DNA from: an uncultured Lachnospiraceae bacterium | Lineage (GTDB): Bacteria; Bacillota; Clostridia; Lachnospirales; Lachnospiraceae | Assembly (NCBI GenBank): GCA_902789555.1 | Contig: CADAOF010000016.1 | Span: 1-54,618, forward strand | Reading direction: 5' to 3' | DNA: 54,618 bases | Notes under the pieces: generated by a model | The model's input: the letters and a program-made list of their open reading frames with translations, nothing else | Databases searched by the model: none | What the model was told of the DNA's origin: nothing | Translations under genes and position numbers: made by a program | In this document: positions 16,774-25,492 of the stretch, piece after piece | How the letters are laid out: each line of letters opens with the position of its first letter | Position numbering within the stretch: the first letter of the stretch is position 1

Positions 16774-17511
16774 ATGCAGACAAAAGCACTGACCCATTAC
16801 AGTCCCGCTCTCGGGAGAGACATGCACATGATGATCTACGGAAACGGCGGCATTCCGTTCCTGGCCTTTCCGACGCAGGACGGCATGTGCCGCCAGCTCG
16901 AGGATTTCGGCGTGGTCGATCAGATCAGCGATTTTCTCTGGAACGGCAGCATGCAGCTTTTCGTCGTGGATACGGTGGATGCCGAAAGCTGGTCGGCGCG
17001 AGGCGCCGATAACGACTTGCGCGCGGAACGGCAGGAGCAGTATTTCAAATACATCACCGAGCAGGCCGTTCCGCTGATGCGGGAATACAACGATCTGCGT
17101 CCCTGTACGATGGGGATGAGCCTGGGGGCAAATCACGCAGCGGTCAGCTTCCTGCGCCGGCCGGACCTTTTCCGGGGCATGCTGGCGCTGTCGGGCGTAT
17201 ACGACACGGACTGCTTCTTCGACGGATTCATGAATCCCACGCTTTACGACAGCTCGCCGGAGAGGTTCCTCCCGAACATGCCTGCCGACCATCCGTACGT
17301 GGAGATCTATAACCGGAAGAAGATGATCTTCTGCGTGGGGCAGGGTGCCTGGGAGGAAGACGGCGTGCGGACGCTCCGCCATCTGCAGCGCGTCTTTGAG
17401 AGCAAGGGGATCCGCGCCTGGTGCGACTTCTGGGGCTACGACGTCAATCACGACTGGCCCTGGTGGTACAAGCAGCTGCGTTACTTCCTGCCTTTCCTGC
17501 TGAGGGAATGA
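16774..17511 (+). CDS. Alpha/beta-hydrolase, esterase family
   Basis: A 245-residue cytoplasmic esterase-D-like alpha/beta-hydrolase. The nucleophile elbow is GMSLG (Ser116), and the catalytic His is likely H226 in NHDWPWW near the C terminus; the acid is probably in the FCVGQGAWEED segment. Start chosen at ATG 16774 with AAGGAG upstream; the frame opens earlier inside the preceding gene but without a site. It sits directly before an ATP-grasp ligase in the same direction, a pairing that suggests work on one shared metabolite. The substrate is unknown. Confidence 0.82.
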   Translation: MQTKALTHYSPALGRDMHMMIYGNGGIPFLAFPTQDGMCRQLEDFGVVDQISDFLWNGSMQLFVVDTVDAESWSARGADNDLRAERQEQYFKYITEQAVPLMREYNDLRPCTMGMSLGANHAAVSFLRRPDLFRGMLALSGVYDTDCFFDGFMNPTLYDSSPERFLPNMPADHPYVEIYNRKKMIFCVGQGAWEEDGVRTLRHLQRVFESKGIRAWCDFWGYDVNHDWPWWYKQLRYFLPFLLRE

Positions 17512-17550
17512 CAGGGGCAGACGGCTGATCTGATGAAAAGGGGAAACAGC

Positions 17551-18732
17551 ATGAATTTCGTCTTTATCTCTCCGAATTTTCCCCGTACCTACTGGCAGTT
17601 CTGCGACTGCCTGCGGAATAACGGCATCAACGTGCTGGGCATCGGCGATTCGCCCTACGACGGGCTCGAAGAGCCGCTGAAGGCTGCCCTGACGGAATAT
17701 TACCGCGTGGACAGCCTGGAGGACTACGGTCAGGTCTACCGCGCCGCGGCATTTTTTGCATTTAAGTACGGCAGGATCGATTGGATCGAATCCATGAACG
17801 AGTACTGGCTGGAACAGGACGCTCGCCTGCGTGAGGATTTCAACGTGACCACCGGCATCCGGCCGGACCGCATCGGCTTCATCAAGGAAAAGTCCCTGAT
17901 GAAGGAGATCTATCTGAAGGCGGGGATCCCGACCGCGCGGCAGAGCATCGTTTCCGACAGGGAGGCCGGCCGGGCGTTCGTCGAAAAGGTCGGTTATCCC
18001 GTGATCGTCAAGCCGAACATCGGCGTCGGCGCGGCAAACACCTGGAAACTGGAGAACGACAGCGACTTCGAGGCTTTCTATGACGGTCTGCCGGAAGTCC
18101 CCTACGTGATGGAAGAGTTCATCGAAGGGATCATTTGCTCCTATGATGCGATAACGGACTCCCGCTGCGAACCGCTGTTTGAAAGCATGACGGTTTGGCC
18201 GCCGGTAATGGATATCGTGAATAAGGACCTTGATCTCATGTACTATACCTGTCCCCGGGTGCCGGAGGGACTTCGGACTCTGGGGCGGAAGGCTGTCAGG
18301 GCGTTCGGCGTGGACCGGCGCTTCGTGCATCTGGAGTTCTTCCGCCTGACAAAAGCCCGCAGAGGCCTGGGCGAGGTCGGTGATTTTGCCGCACTGGAGG
18401 TCAACATGCGGCCGGCGGGAGGGTATACGCCGGACATGATGAATTTCGCCCACTCGACGAACGTGTATCAGATCTACGCGGACATGGTCGCTTATGACAG
18501 CCGCAGAAAGGCAGAAGGCCCGGAGCATTTTTACTGCGTCTATGCCAGCCGGAAGGACGGGCATGTCTATGCGCGCACCCATGAGGAAATCATGGCCAGG
18601 TACGGCGCGGACATGGTGATGCAGGAGGAAATGCCGCCGATGAACTGGCCGCAGATGGGCCGTTACATGTACACGGCACGGCTCCGGACCAAAAAAGAGG
18701 CCGAGGCATTCATCCGCTTCGTTCAGGGGTAA
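17551..18732 (+). CDS. ATP-grasp ligase
   Basis: A 393-residue ATP-grasp enzyme starting at ATG 17551 (MNFVFISPNF), with AAGGGG before it; an ATG at 17533 is less likely. The ATP-grasp signatures are VGYPVIVKPNIGVGA (Lys binding the ATP phosphate), VMEEFIEG (adenine clamp) and the late metal-binding LEVNMRPAGGYTPD. Such enzymes join a carboxylate to an amine or thiol through an acyl phosphate. Substrate unknown. It ends the MFS-Pr6Pr-esterase-ATP-grasp unit at a strong terminator. Confidence 0.82.
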   Translation: MNFVFISPNFPRTYWQFCDCLRNNGINVLGIGDSPYDGLEEPLKAALTEYYRVDSLEDYGQVYRAAAFFAFKYGRIDWIESMNEYWLEQDARLREDFNVTTGIRPDRIGFIKEKSLMKEIYLKAGIPTARQSIVSDREAGRAFVEKVGYPVIVKPNIGVGAANTWKLENDSDFEAFYDGLPEVPYVMEEFIEGIICSYDAITDSRCEPLFESMTVWPPVMDIVNKDLDLMYYTCPRVPEGLRTLGRKAVRAFGVDRRFVHLEFFRLTKARRGLGEVGDFAALEVNMRPAGGYTPDMMNFAHSTNVYQIYADMVAYDSRRKAEGPEHFYCVYASRKDGHVYARTHEEIMARYGADMVMQEEMPPMNWPQMGRYMYTARLRTKKEAEAFIRFVQG

Positions 18733-18745
18733 AGTTGACAGGAAT

Positions 18746-18784
18746 AAAAAAGAGCAGGCATTCTTCGGAATGCCTGCTCTTTTC
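18746..18784. terminator. Bidirectional terminator
   Basis: A 13-bp perfect stem (18751-18763 with 18768-18780) closes a TTCG tetraloop, with five A's on the left and four T's on the right. It separates the ATP-grasp gene from the convergent comB gene. Confidence 0.92.
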
Positions 18785-18809
18785 ACGGACCGATGCTCCC
18801 GGCGGAGGC

Positions 18810-19517
18810 TTATTGCCTGCGTCCCGGTGTGACGAACGGCTTCGAAAGGAACCCATCCCCGTCTTTTTCAATGCGGATCACGAAGTCGAAGATATCCCGG
18901 TCGATGCACATCCAGAAATCCTTTTCCGGATAGACTTCCTGCAGTGCAGGGTCAAAGAAGTGGCGGCCGCCGCCGGTTCTGAGTGCCTGCAGCCTCTCAT
19001 CGATGTCAGGCATCGGCCGGCCTTCCAGCAGTGACTTCAGATACAGTGCACAGAGCTCGTCCTCCTCAGCGGGGGCGAGCCCTTCTTTTCCCATGCAGAC
19101 GAGAGAGACGTTTTCCGGCGCTTTCCTGCGGATGTATTCCGCGACGGCGCGTGCATTGACGAAACTTCCGGTAATGATCTCCTCCGCGCGGATGGCATTC
19201 GCGACACCCTGCGTACCGGCGCTCGTCGTATGGATGATCCGCCTGCCGCGGATCTTCTCCGGGTCAAAGGAGGAAGGCGAGTTGCCCATGTCGCAGCCCT
19301 CGATCATCCGGCCGTGCCGCTCGCCGATCAGGAAGCACGAAGGATCCTTTTTCCGCCAGGCAAAGGTATCTTCAATGCTGCCGACCGGGCGGATCTCCCG
19401 CGCGCCGGCGGCGAACAGATAGCATTCCAGGGAAAATGCCCGGAAAACGTCGATGATGACGGTGAGGCCGTCAGCTTCTTTGGCGCCTTCGATGAGGCGG
19501 CGGATCGTAATGTTCAT
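18810..19517 (-). CDS. comB: 2-phosphosulfolactate phosphatase family protein (ComB)
   Basis: A 235-residue ComB-family phosphatase; in methanogens ComB removes phosphate from 2-phosphosulfolactate on the way to coenzyme M, and bacterial members act in sulfolactate metabolism or on unknown substrates. Family motifs are IIDVFRAFS, IGERHGRMIEG, DMGNSPSSF and HTTSAGTQG. Start chosen at ATG 19517 (MNITIRRL) with GGAG upstream; the frame extends to 19679 but the extra part covers the promoter. No other sulfolactate genes are near. Confidence 0.82.
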   Translation of the reverse strand: MNITIRRLIEGAKEADGLTVIIDVFRAFSLECYLFAAGAREIRPVGSIEDTFAWRKKDPSCFLIGERHGRMIEGCDMGNSPSSFDPEKIRGRRIIHTTSAGTQGVANAIRAEEIITGSFVNARAVAEYIRRKAPENVSLVCMGKEGLAPAEEDELCALYLKSLLEGRPMPDIDERLQALRTGGGRHFFDPALQEVYPEKDFWMCIDRDIFDFVIRIEKDGDGFLSKPFVTPGRRQ

Positions 19518-19548
19518 GAGGGTGACTCCGTTTTCTGTGTTTTTCGCC

Positions 19549-19577
19549 ATTATACCCCGCTCTCCGGAGATTGAGAA
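19549..19577 (-). promoter_or_regulatory. comB promoter
   Basis: TATAAT (19554-19549 on the - strand) with TTCTCA 17 bases upstream (19577-19572). Transcription would start near 19541, leaving a leader of about 24 bases. This decides the start at 19517. Confidence 0.6.
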
Positions 19578-19588
19578 GGGAAAATTGC

Positions 19589-19617
19589 TTGACAAAAAGA
19601 TGTCCTGGACCGAAAAT
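19589..19617 (+). promoter_or_regulatory. Putative flavodoxin promoter
   Basis: TTGACA (19589-19594) and a weak GAAAAT (19612-19617) are 17 bases apart and run divergently from the comB promoter. About 75 bases of leader follow. Confidence 0.4.
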
Positions 19618-19691
19618 AGTCTTAACAAGGCTGGGAGGACTGAAAAAGACAAAAGAACGGATGAAGAAGCAGGAAGCAAAGGAGAAATGAC

Positions 19692-20168
19692 ATGAGCAAG
19701 GCTTTGGTGGCATATTTCAGCGCAGGCGGAACGACCGCTGCACTTTCCGAAAAACTGGCAGCCGGGATCGGCGCGGACCTTTTTGAGATCAGGCCGGAGG
19801 TGCCGTACACGAAGGCGGACCTCAACTGGTTGAACAAGCAGAGCCGCAGCAGCGTGGAGATGAACGACCGGAGTGCGCGCCCGGCCATTGCGTGCCGCGT
19901 TGAAAACATGGATCAGTACGATGTCGTTTTCGTGGGCTTCCCGATCTGGTGGTACCGCGAGCCGTCGATCATCGATACGTTCATGGAAGCCTATGACTTC
20001 AGCGGGAAGACGGTCGTGCCTTTTGCAACTTCCGGCGGCAGCGGCATGGGAGATTCCTCGGAGAACATGCAGGCGCTCGCGAAAGGCGCGAAGGTGACGG
20101 CGGGCAAACGCTTCGGGCGCCTTGCTTCGAAGGCGGAACTGAAGAACTGGGCGGAGCTGTGGCTGTAG
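19692..20168 (+). CDS. Flavodoxin
   Basis: A 158-residue flavodoxin. The FMN phosphate loop is [16 protein letters not shown] at the N terminus, and the [16 protein letters not shown] and [14 protein letters not shown] segments are the usual flavin contacts. It would carry electrons or reduce small substrates in the cytoplasm. AAAGGAG lies 8 bases before ATG 19692. Its last 10 bases overlap the next gene, so translation is coupled. Confidence 0.88.
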   Translation: MSKALVAYFSAGGTTAALSEKLAAGIGADLFEIRPEVPYTKADLNWLNKQSRSSVEMNDRSARPAIACRVENMDQYDVVFVGFPIWWYREPSIIDTFMEAYDFSGKTVVPFATSGGSGMGDSSENMQALAKGAKVTAGKRFGRLASKAELKNWAELWL

Positions 20169-20584
20169 TCCTTTTTACCGCTCCGGACGGACTTCTGCCG
20201 GCTTTTCTGCTCACGGCCGCTTTCTATGCCGTGACGGTGGGACTGACGATCCTGATCGAAACGCCTGTCATCGTCCGCGGCGGGGTGACGGACAATAAAC
20301 GGTATATCGCAGGGGTCAACGCCGTGACGAACGTCCTGCTTCAGATGAGCCTCGCCGGCGTCCGCCAGTTCGGACGGACTGTTCCGGGCGGCGCGGCCGA
20401 TACGGCCTTTCTGCTCTGGTTTGCCGTCGCGGAACTGATTCTGATCCCCGTGTCGGAAGCGCTCGCCTACGGGAAGATCTCCCGCGCGGGAAAGAAGCGG
20501 ATCTTCGCCTTTTCTTATCTGGCGAATCTGCTGTCGTGCGCCGCCGGACTCGTGCTGGACGTCCTCGTCCGCAAGTTTTTTTGA
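20159..20584 (+). CDS. Small integral membrane protein (141 aa)
   Basis: GTG 20159 overlaps the end of the flavodoxin gene by 10 bases. The product has about four membrane helices with basic loops ([20 protein letters not shown]) and no recognised domain. It is the first of three tightly packed membrane-protein genes (20159-21928). Confidence 0.6.
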   Translation: MAVVLFTAPDGLLPAFLLTAAFYAVTVGLTILIETPVIVRGGVTDNKRYIAGVNAVTNVLLQMSLAGVRQFGRTVPGGAADTAFLLWFAVAELILIPVSEALAYGKISRAGKKRIFAFSYLANLLSCAAGLVLDVLVRKFF

Positions 20585-20612
20585 AAGAATGAAATGACAG
20601 AACGGAGGAAAA

Positions 20613-20891
20613 ATGATGGAATGTTTTCTGCTTCTTGACGTAAGCTTCGGCTTCTGGGATTATCTCCGCTTTCCGATCATCGGCATACCGGTCGCCCTGA
20701 TCGGGATACTTCTGATCTTTCTGGGTGTGAGAGCCATTCGCCGCGAGCTGCGAAAGAAAAACGGGGTTCCGGTCGAAGCTGCACCGATGATCGAATCCGA
20801 GGATCCCGAAACCGAACCGCTGCCTGAGGCGGAAGCGCAGGCTGCGGAGCCGCCTGCCGGTGCGGCCGCGGAAGAGAACAAAACCGAATGA
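20613..20891 (+). CDS. Small membrane protein with acidic tail (92 aa)
   Basis: One membrane helix (about 20-42) is followed by a short basic stretch RRELRKKN and an acidic, Ala/Glu/Pro-rich tail. A good GGAGG precedes two ATGs (20613 and 20616). Its TGA overlaps the ATG of the next MFS-like gene. No family is recognised; a membrane adaptor for the transporter is possible. Confidence 0.65.
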   Translation: MMECFLLLDVSFGFWDYLRFPIIGIPVALIGILLIFLGVRAIRRELRKKNGVPVEAAPMIESEDPETEPLPEAEAQAAEPPAGAAAEENKTE

Positions 20892-21928
20892 AGCACGGCA
20901 GGGGGAACCTGACGGGGACGAAGTATTTCTTCGTTCACGCGTGCGTAGAGATCGTCTGCTTTTATTTGCTGCGGATCCATTTTCCGACGGTGATGGCAGG
21001 CGCTGTTGCTTTGCTCTACGATTTCTTTGCCTTCCTGCCGCAGGGGCTGATCGGGGACTTCATCATTAAGCACCGGAAGATCCCCTATGAGACTGTCGGC
21101 CACCTGCTGATGGCTGCCGGCGGCGTCTGCATCCTGGCCTTCCCGGCAAAAGCCGTGCACTTTCTCGGCTACATTCTGCTGGCGCTCGGCAATGCCGTCC
21201 TGCACGAATGCGGCGCGGTCGCAACGGTCGCGGAAAGTGAAGGGAAGATCTTCCCCTCGGCGCTTTTCGTTGCCGGCGGCTCCTTCGGCGTGGTCATCGG
21301 CCAGACGATGGGGACGCATCAGGTCTCACCGTACTTCCTGCTCATTCCGCTCGTCCTCTCGGAACTCCTTTGCCTTTCGGCGAAAACGTCGGTCCGGAAG
21401 GAAAAATATCCCGAATTCAGCGTGGTCAGCCCTAAGGTCGCGGCCGGGACCGTCCTGCTGATCGCTTTTCTCGTGACGGCGGTCAGAAGCTACATCGGCT
21501 ACGCGATCCCGATCTCCTGGAACAAGGAGGTCTGGCAGTCCTTCTTCCTGTTTTTTATCATGGGCGCGGGGAAGGCGCTCGGGGGATACCTTGCCGACCG
21601 CTTCGGCGCGCGGAAGACCGCTTTCATCGGGACGCTCGCTGCGATCCCCTTCCTGCTGTTCGGCGACAGGGTCATGATCGTTTCGTGCATCGGCGTGTTC
21701 TTCTTCTCGATGACGATGAGCATCACCTTTGCCATGTGCCTGAGCATTCTTAAAACGAACCCGGGTCTCGCCTTCGGCATCACGACGGCAGGCCTTTTCC
21801 TGGGACTGCTGCCGGCCTTTTTCATACAGTTCAGTCCGCTTGTTAATGCCGTGCTGATCACGGTCTTTTCCGTCCTTTGCTTCGTGCTTCTGAGGTACTC
21901 ACTGACAGACGGGGCACCTGGCCGCTGA
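20888..21928 (+). CDS. MFS-like membrane transporter (346 aa)
   Basis: About ten membrane helices with an MFS-like loop GGYLADRFGARKTAF. Shorter than typical MFS proteins (about 400). Its ATG overlaps the stop of the 92-residue ORF by 4 bases. Substrate unknown. Ends at a strong terminator. Confidence 0.7.
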   Translation: MKHGRGNLTGTKYFFVHACVEIVCFYLLRIHFPTVMAGAVALLYDFFAFLPQGLIGDFIIKHRKIPYETVGHLLMAAGGVCILAFPAKAVHFLGYILLALGNAVLHECGAVATVAESEGKIFPSALFVAGGSFGVVIGQTMGTHQVSPYFLLIPLVLSELLCLSAKTSVRKEKYPEFSVVSPKVAAGTVLLIAFLVTAVRSYIGYAIPISWNKEVWQSFFLFFIMGAGKALGGYLADRFGARKTAFIGTLAAIPFLLFGDRVMIVSCIGVFFFSMTMSITFAMCLSILKTNPGLAFGITTAGLFLGLLPAFFIQFSPLVNAVLITVFSVLCFVLLRYSLTDGAPGR

Positions 21929-21941
21929 AACCGGCCCGCCG

Positions 21942-21979
21942 GGCAAAAAGCAGGCAGGGATCATTTCCTGCCTGCTTTT
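21942..21979 (+). terminator. Terminator
   Basis: GCAAAAAGCAGGCAGG pairs with CCTGCCTGCTTTTGC (about 21943-21981), with T's in the 3' arm. It closes the membrane-protein operon. Confidence 0.8.
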
Positions 21980-22035
21980 GCTTTTGACAGAACCGTGCTA
22001 TGATTAGTGCAAAATACACACGAAGGAGAACGCAT

Positions 22036-22338
22036 ATGCCGCCTGTATGGATCGCAGTCATCACCTGGCTGATTATCATCAATCTCACCGCTTTTGCCGT
22101 TTTCGGCATCGACAAGAAACGCGCGAAAAAAGGACAGTGGCGCATCCCTGAGAAGACACTCTTCCTGAGTGCAATACTCGGCGGCAGCATCGGCGCCATT
22201 CTCGGAATGTACATCTTTCACCACAAGACGAAACACTGGTATTTCCAGTTCGGGATCCCGGCGATCATGATCGTTCAGATCGCAGCAGTCTACTGGTTGT
22301 CGCAGAAAGGTGTGATCACCCTGCCGTTTGCGCCGTGA
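22036..22338 (+). CDS. DUF1294 family membrane protein
   Basis: Start chosen at ATG 22036 (MPPVWIAV) with AAGGAG upstream. The 100-residue protein has three hydrophobic segments and the DUF1294 pattern of FGIDKKRAKKGQWRIPE followed by a GGSIGAILGM helix and HHKTKHWYFQFG. Function unknown. A single-gene unit between two terminators. Confidence 0.88.
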   Translation: MPPVWIAVITWLIIINLTAFAVFGIDKKRAKKGQWRIPEKTLFLSAILGGSIGAILGMYIFHHKTKHWYFQFGIPAIMIVQIAAVYWLSQKGVITLPFAP

Positions 22339-22360
22339 ACGCTGCCGCGCCGCCGTACCG

Positions 22361-22396
22361 AAAACGCCTCTTTCTCCGCGTAAGAGGCGTTTTCAG
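22361..22396 (+). terminator. Terminator after DUF1294
   Basis: AAAACGCCTCTT and AAGAGGCGTTTT form a 12-bp stem around a 9-base loop, with T's in the 3' arm. Confidence 0.85.
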
Positions 22397-22425
22397 TTGC
22401 TTTATCTGCTCTTATCCGCTATAAT
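22397..22425 (+). promoter_or_regulatory. Promoter of the GPH-GH36 operon
   Basis: TTGCTT (22397-22402) and TATAAT (22420-22425) with a 17-base spacer lie directly behind the terminator; GGGAGG and ATG 22473 follow. Confidence 0.7.
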
Positions 22426-22472
22426 GCTTTCGAAACATATGCCCCGTCTGCGGGGCCGGGAGGAAGTTAATC

Positions 22473-23855
22473 ATGAAAATGACAACCGGCAAGAAGATTG
22501 CCTACGGTATCGGCGCCGTCGGCAAGGACATGGTGTATGCTCTGTCCGCCAACTACGTGCTGTACTACTATCAGGACATCATCGGCCTGAGCGCGACCTT
22601 CGTCGGCACGATTCTGATGATCGCCCGCGTTTTCGACGCGCTGAACGATCCCTTCATGGGCGTTCTCGTCGCGAAGACCAGGACCAAATGGGGCAGGTTC
22701 CGCCCGTGGCTCTTTACGGGTACCGTGCTGAATGCCTTCGTTCTGTACGCGCTGTATTCGGCTCCGGTAACTTCGGAAAGCAAGATGATGGTCTTCTTCA
22801 GCGTCGTCTATATCCTCTGGGGCGTCACCTATACCATGATGGACATCCCTTACTGGAGCATGATCCCCGCTCTGACGGAAACGCAGACGGAACGTGAGAA
22901 CCTCTCCGTGGTCGGCCGTACCTGCGCCGGCATCGGCGCTGCCATCATGGCCATGGGTACGATGCTGATGGTCGGCATCCTCGGCGGTGACAGCGAACGC
23001 ACGGGCTTCCGCTACGTGGCCCTGATCGTGGCGATCATCTTCATCATTACGGAGCTGGTCTGCTGCCTGAACGTGAAGGAACGCGAGACCAAGATGGAGA
23101 ACGTCAGCGTGAAGGAAATGTTCCGGGCGCTCTTCCACAACGATCAGGCCCTGACCGTGGTCCTGACCATCGTCATGGTCAACATGGCCCTGTACCTGAC
23201 CTCCAACTTCATCATTTACTTCTTCAAATATGACTTCGGCGGCGCCGGCTGGAAGGGCAGCTACACCCTGTTCTCCACGGTAGGCGGCGCCTTCCAGATC
23301 GTCGGCATGATGATCGTCTATCCGCTGCTCCGCGCGAAGAAGATCGCCAACGAGAAGATCTTCCGCCTGGCAGTCGGACTCGCACTTATCGGTTACGTCA
23401 TCCTGCTCGGTCTCATCTTCGTGGGCTTTGCCGGCAGCCTGTACGTGCTGCTGGTCCCGGGCATCCTGGTGTTCCTGGCGAACGGTATCCTCTCCGTGCT
23501 GACCACGGTCTTCCTGTCGGGCAGCGTTGACTACGGCGAACTGCAGACCGGCCGCCGCGAGGAGAGCGTGATCTTCTCCATGCAGACCTTCGTCGTGAAG
23601 CTGGCCTCAGGCGTTGCGGTCTTCCTGACCGGTGTCGGCCTCGACCTGATCGGACTCGAAGGCAATACCGAGGATACCGGCGTGATCGCGCAGCAGAGCG
23701 CCGAGACCATCGTCGGTCTCAGACTGCTGATGACTGTCCTGCCGATCCTGACGCTTGTCGCCGTGTTCTTCTTCTTCGGCAAGAAGTTTAAGCTGACCGA
23801 TGCGAAGATGGCGGAGATCGGTGAAGAATTAAAGGAGCGCCGCGGTGAAGCTTGA
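22473..23855 (+). CDS. GPH family glycoside:cation symporter
   Basis: A 460-residue glycoside-pentoside-hexuronide symporter (MelB/LacS type) with about twelve helices. The N-terminal phrase KIAYGIGAVGKDMVYAL and the motif FDALNDPFMGVLVAKTRTKWGRFRPW are hallmarks of the family. It would import a glycoside with Na+ or H+. The next gene, a GH36 alpha-galactosidase, overlaps by 11 bases, so the likely cargo is an alpha-galactoside such as melibiose or raffinose (inference). Confidence 0.92.
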   Translation: MKMTTGKKIAYGIGAVGKDMVYALSANYVLYYYQDIIGLSATFVGTILMIARVFDALNDPFMGVLVAKTRTKWGRFRPWLFTGTVLNAFVLYALYSAPVTSESKMMVFFSVVYILWGVTYTMMDIPYWSMIPALTETQTERENLSVVGRTCAGIGAAIMAMGTMLMVGILGGDSERTGFRYVALIVAIIFIITELVCCLNVKERETKMENVSVKEMFRALFHNDQALTVVLTIVMVNMALYLTSNFIIYFFKYDFGGAGWKGSYTLFSTVGGAFQIVGMMIVYPLLRAKKIANEKIFRLAVGLALIGYVILLGLIFVGFAGSLYVLLVPGILVFLANGILSVLTTVFLSGSVDYGELQTGRREESVIFSMQTFVVKLASGVAVFLTGVGLDLIGLEGNTEDTGVIAQQSAETIVGLRLLMTVLPILTLVAVFFFFGKKFKLTDAKMAEIGEELKERRGEA

Positions 23856-25413
23856 TTGGACCGTAAACGGAATGAAAGGCACCGCCGAATGGATCGGTGA
23901 GGTGCACATTCACGGACCCTTTGACGGGACTGTGAGAGAGGCGAGGGCGACACTGAAGATCGACCCTCCGGAAGCCATGTATTTCAACGGCTACCAGAGC
24001 TGGACCTACAGCCCGGAATGGCGCCCGGCGCAGCGGATGAACGGCGTCAGGCATCTGCCGAAGAAGCTGATCGACATGTTCGCGCTGGACCGCTACGGCG
24101 ATGCGCACATTGTGGATTCCTCCCTCATGCGCGGCCGTTTCCACGGCTTTTCCTGGTGCTGGTTCCGCAGGGGAGAGACCTGCCGCCTTTTTGCCTCGCT
24201 TGACGAATCGAACGGCTATACGATCTTTGCCTACGACACGCTGCGCCGTGAGATGACGATCACCCGCGACGCCGAAGGCCTGAAGGTGAGCGGTGATTTC
24301 CGCGCCTTCGACCTCTTTACCGCCGAGGGAAGCCTCGAGGAGGTCTTTGCCGCATGGTTCAGAGCCATGGGCACGGAAAAGCGGGACATCCCGAAGCTGT
24401 ACGGCTACAGCAGCTGGTATCACCGCTATCAGGACATCAATGAAAGCTGCATTCTGGAAACGCTCGACGGCTGCAAAGGGATCTTTGAGACCGGCGATCT
24501 TTTCCAGATCGATGACGGCTGGGAAGCGTACATCGGTGACTGGCTGGAAGCCTCCGCGGAGAAGTTCCCGGGCGGCATGAAGCGGATGGCCGGGATCATT
24601 CACGGTGCCGGCTTCCGGGCGGGACTGTGGATGGCGCCCTTCGTCGCGGAAGAGAAGTCTTCCGTCTTTCAGGAGCATCCTGATTGGTTCTACATGAAGG
24701 ACGGAAAGCCCTGGAAATGCGGCAGCAACTGGAGCGGTTTCTACGCCCTGGACATCGATAACGAAGAGGCCATGGCCTATGTGGAGAAAAGCATCCGCCA
24801 GGCCGTGGAGGACTGGGGCTTCGACCTCTTAAAACTGGATTTTCTGTACGGCGCCGCCTGCTTCGGCAGCGAGACCGAGACCCGCGCTGCGCGCATGCGC
24901 CGGGCCATGGAAATGCTGCGCAGCTGGTGCGGAAACGCGCTGATCCTCGGCTGCGGCGTGCCGCTGATGCCGGCCTTCGGCCTGGTTGATTACTGCCGCA
25001 TCGGCTGCGACGTGAGCCTGGACTGGGACGACAAGTTTTACATGCACATTGCTCACCCGGAACGTGTTTCCACGCGTCGTTCCATGGCGGATACGATGAA
25101 CCGGATGCCGCTTGACGGCTGGGCTTTCGGCTGCGATCCGGACGTTCTGTTCCTCCGCACGGAGAACCTGAAACTCTCCGAGAAGCAGAAGGATCTGCTG
25201 GCGAAGGTCGATGCCCTCTGCGGCAGCGTGTTCCTGACCTCGGACGACCCGGGAAGCTACACCGACGAGCAGAAAAAGCGTTACCGCGAGTATCGCGAGA
25301 TGACGAAACTGCCGCACGGAAAGCTCCTGCACGACGGCCGCAGAACGAAACTCGCCTACGAGGAAGGCGGCATAGATAAACAGATCGTTCTGCCGCGGGA
25401 CGTCAGAGTCTGA
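23845..25413 (+). CDS. GH36 family alpha-galactosidase
   Basis: A 522-residue glycoside hydrolase of family 36 in the cytoplasm. The nucleophile is D332 in KLDF and the acid/base is D389 in CRIGCDVSLDWDD; WYHRYQDINE and QIDDGWEAYIGDW are further GH36 landmarks. It is shorter than standard GH36 enzymes (about 700) with a reduced N-terminal beta domain. Start is GTG 23845, preceded by AAGGAG and overlapping the symporter by 11 bases. The pair would take up and split alpha-galactosides. Confidence 0.9.
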   Translation: MKLDWTVNGMKGTAEWIGEVHIHGPFDGTVREARATLKIDPPEAMYFNGYQSWTYSPEWRPAQRMNGVRHLPKKLIDMFALDRYGDAHIVDSSLMRGRFHGFSWCWFRRGETCRLFASLDESNGYTIFAYDTLRREMTITRDAEGLKVSGDFRAFDLFTAEGSLEEVFAAWFRAMGTEKRDIPKLYGYSSWYHRYQDINESCILETLDGCKGIFETGDLFQIDDGWEAYIGDWLEASAEKFPGGMKRMAGIIHGAGFRAGLWMAPFVAEEKSSVFQEHPDWFYMKDGKPWKCGSNWSGFYALDIDNEEAMAYVEKSIRQAVEDWGFDLLKLDFLYGAACFGSETETRAARMRRAMEMLRSWCGNALILGCGVPLMPAFGLVDYCRIGCDVSLDWDDKFYMHIAHPERVSTRRSMADTMNRMPLDGWAFGCDPDVLFLRTENLKLSEKQKDLLAKVDALCGSVFLTSDDPGSYTDEQKKRYREYREMTKLPHGKLLHDGRRTKLAYEEGGIDKQIVLPRDVRV

Positions 25414-25421
25414 TGAAATAA

Positions 25422-25449
25422 GGACGCGCTTTGCGCGTCCTTTCTTTTT
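25422..25449 (+). terminator. Terminator after GH36
   Basis: AGGACGCGC/GCGCGTCCT stem with a 3-base loop followed by T-rich sequence. The next promoter overlaps its 3' arm. Confidence 0.8.
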
Positions 25450-25459
25450 GTGCTAAAAT
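25431..25459 (+). promoter_or_regulatory. Promoter of the esterase-GH31 operon
   Basis: TTGCGC (25431-25436) and TAAAAT (25454-25459), 17 bases apart, overlapping the preceding terminator. Confidence 0.55.
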
Positions 25460-25492
25460 AAGTTCCATCATTGAGGTGAGGAAACGGTACGG

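Noticed and set aside
16639-18786. A 715-codon open frame on the - strand
   Set aside because: It lies opposite three clear genes (Pr6Pr, esterase, ATP-grasp) and is His/Arg/Val-rich, an antisense artefact.
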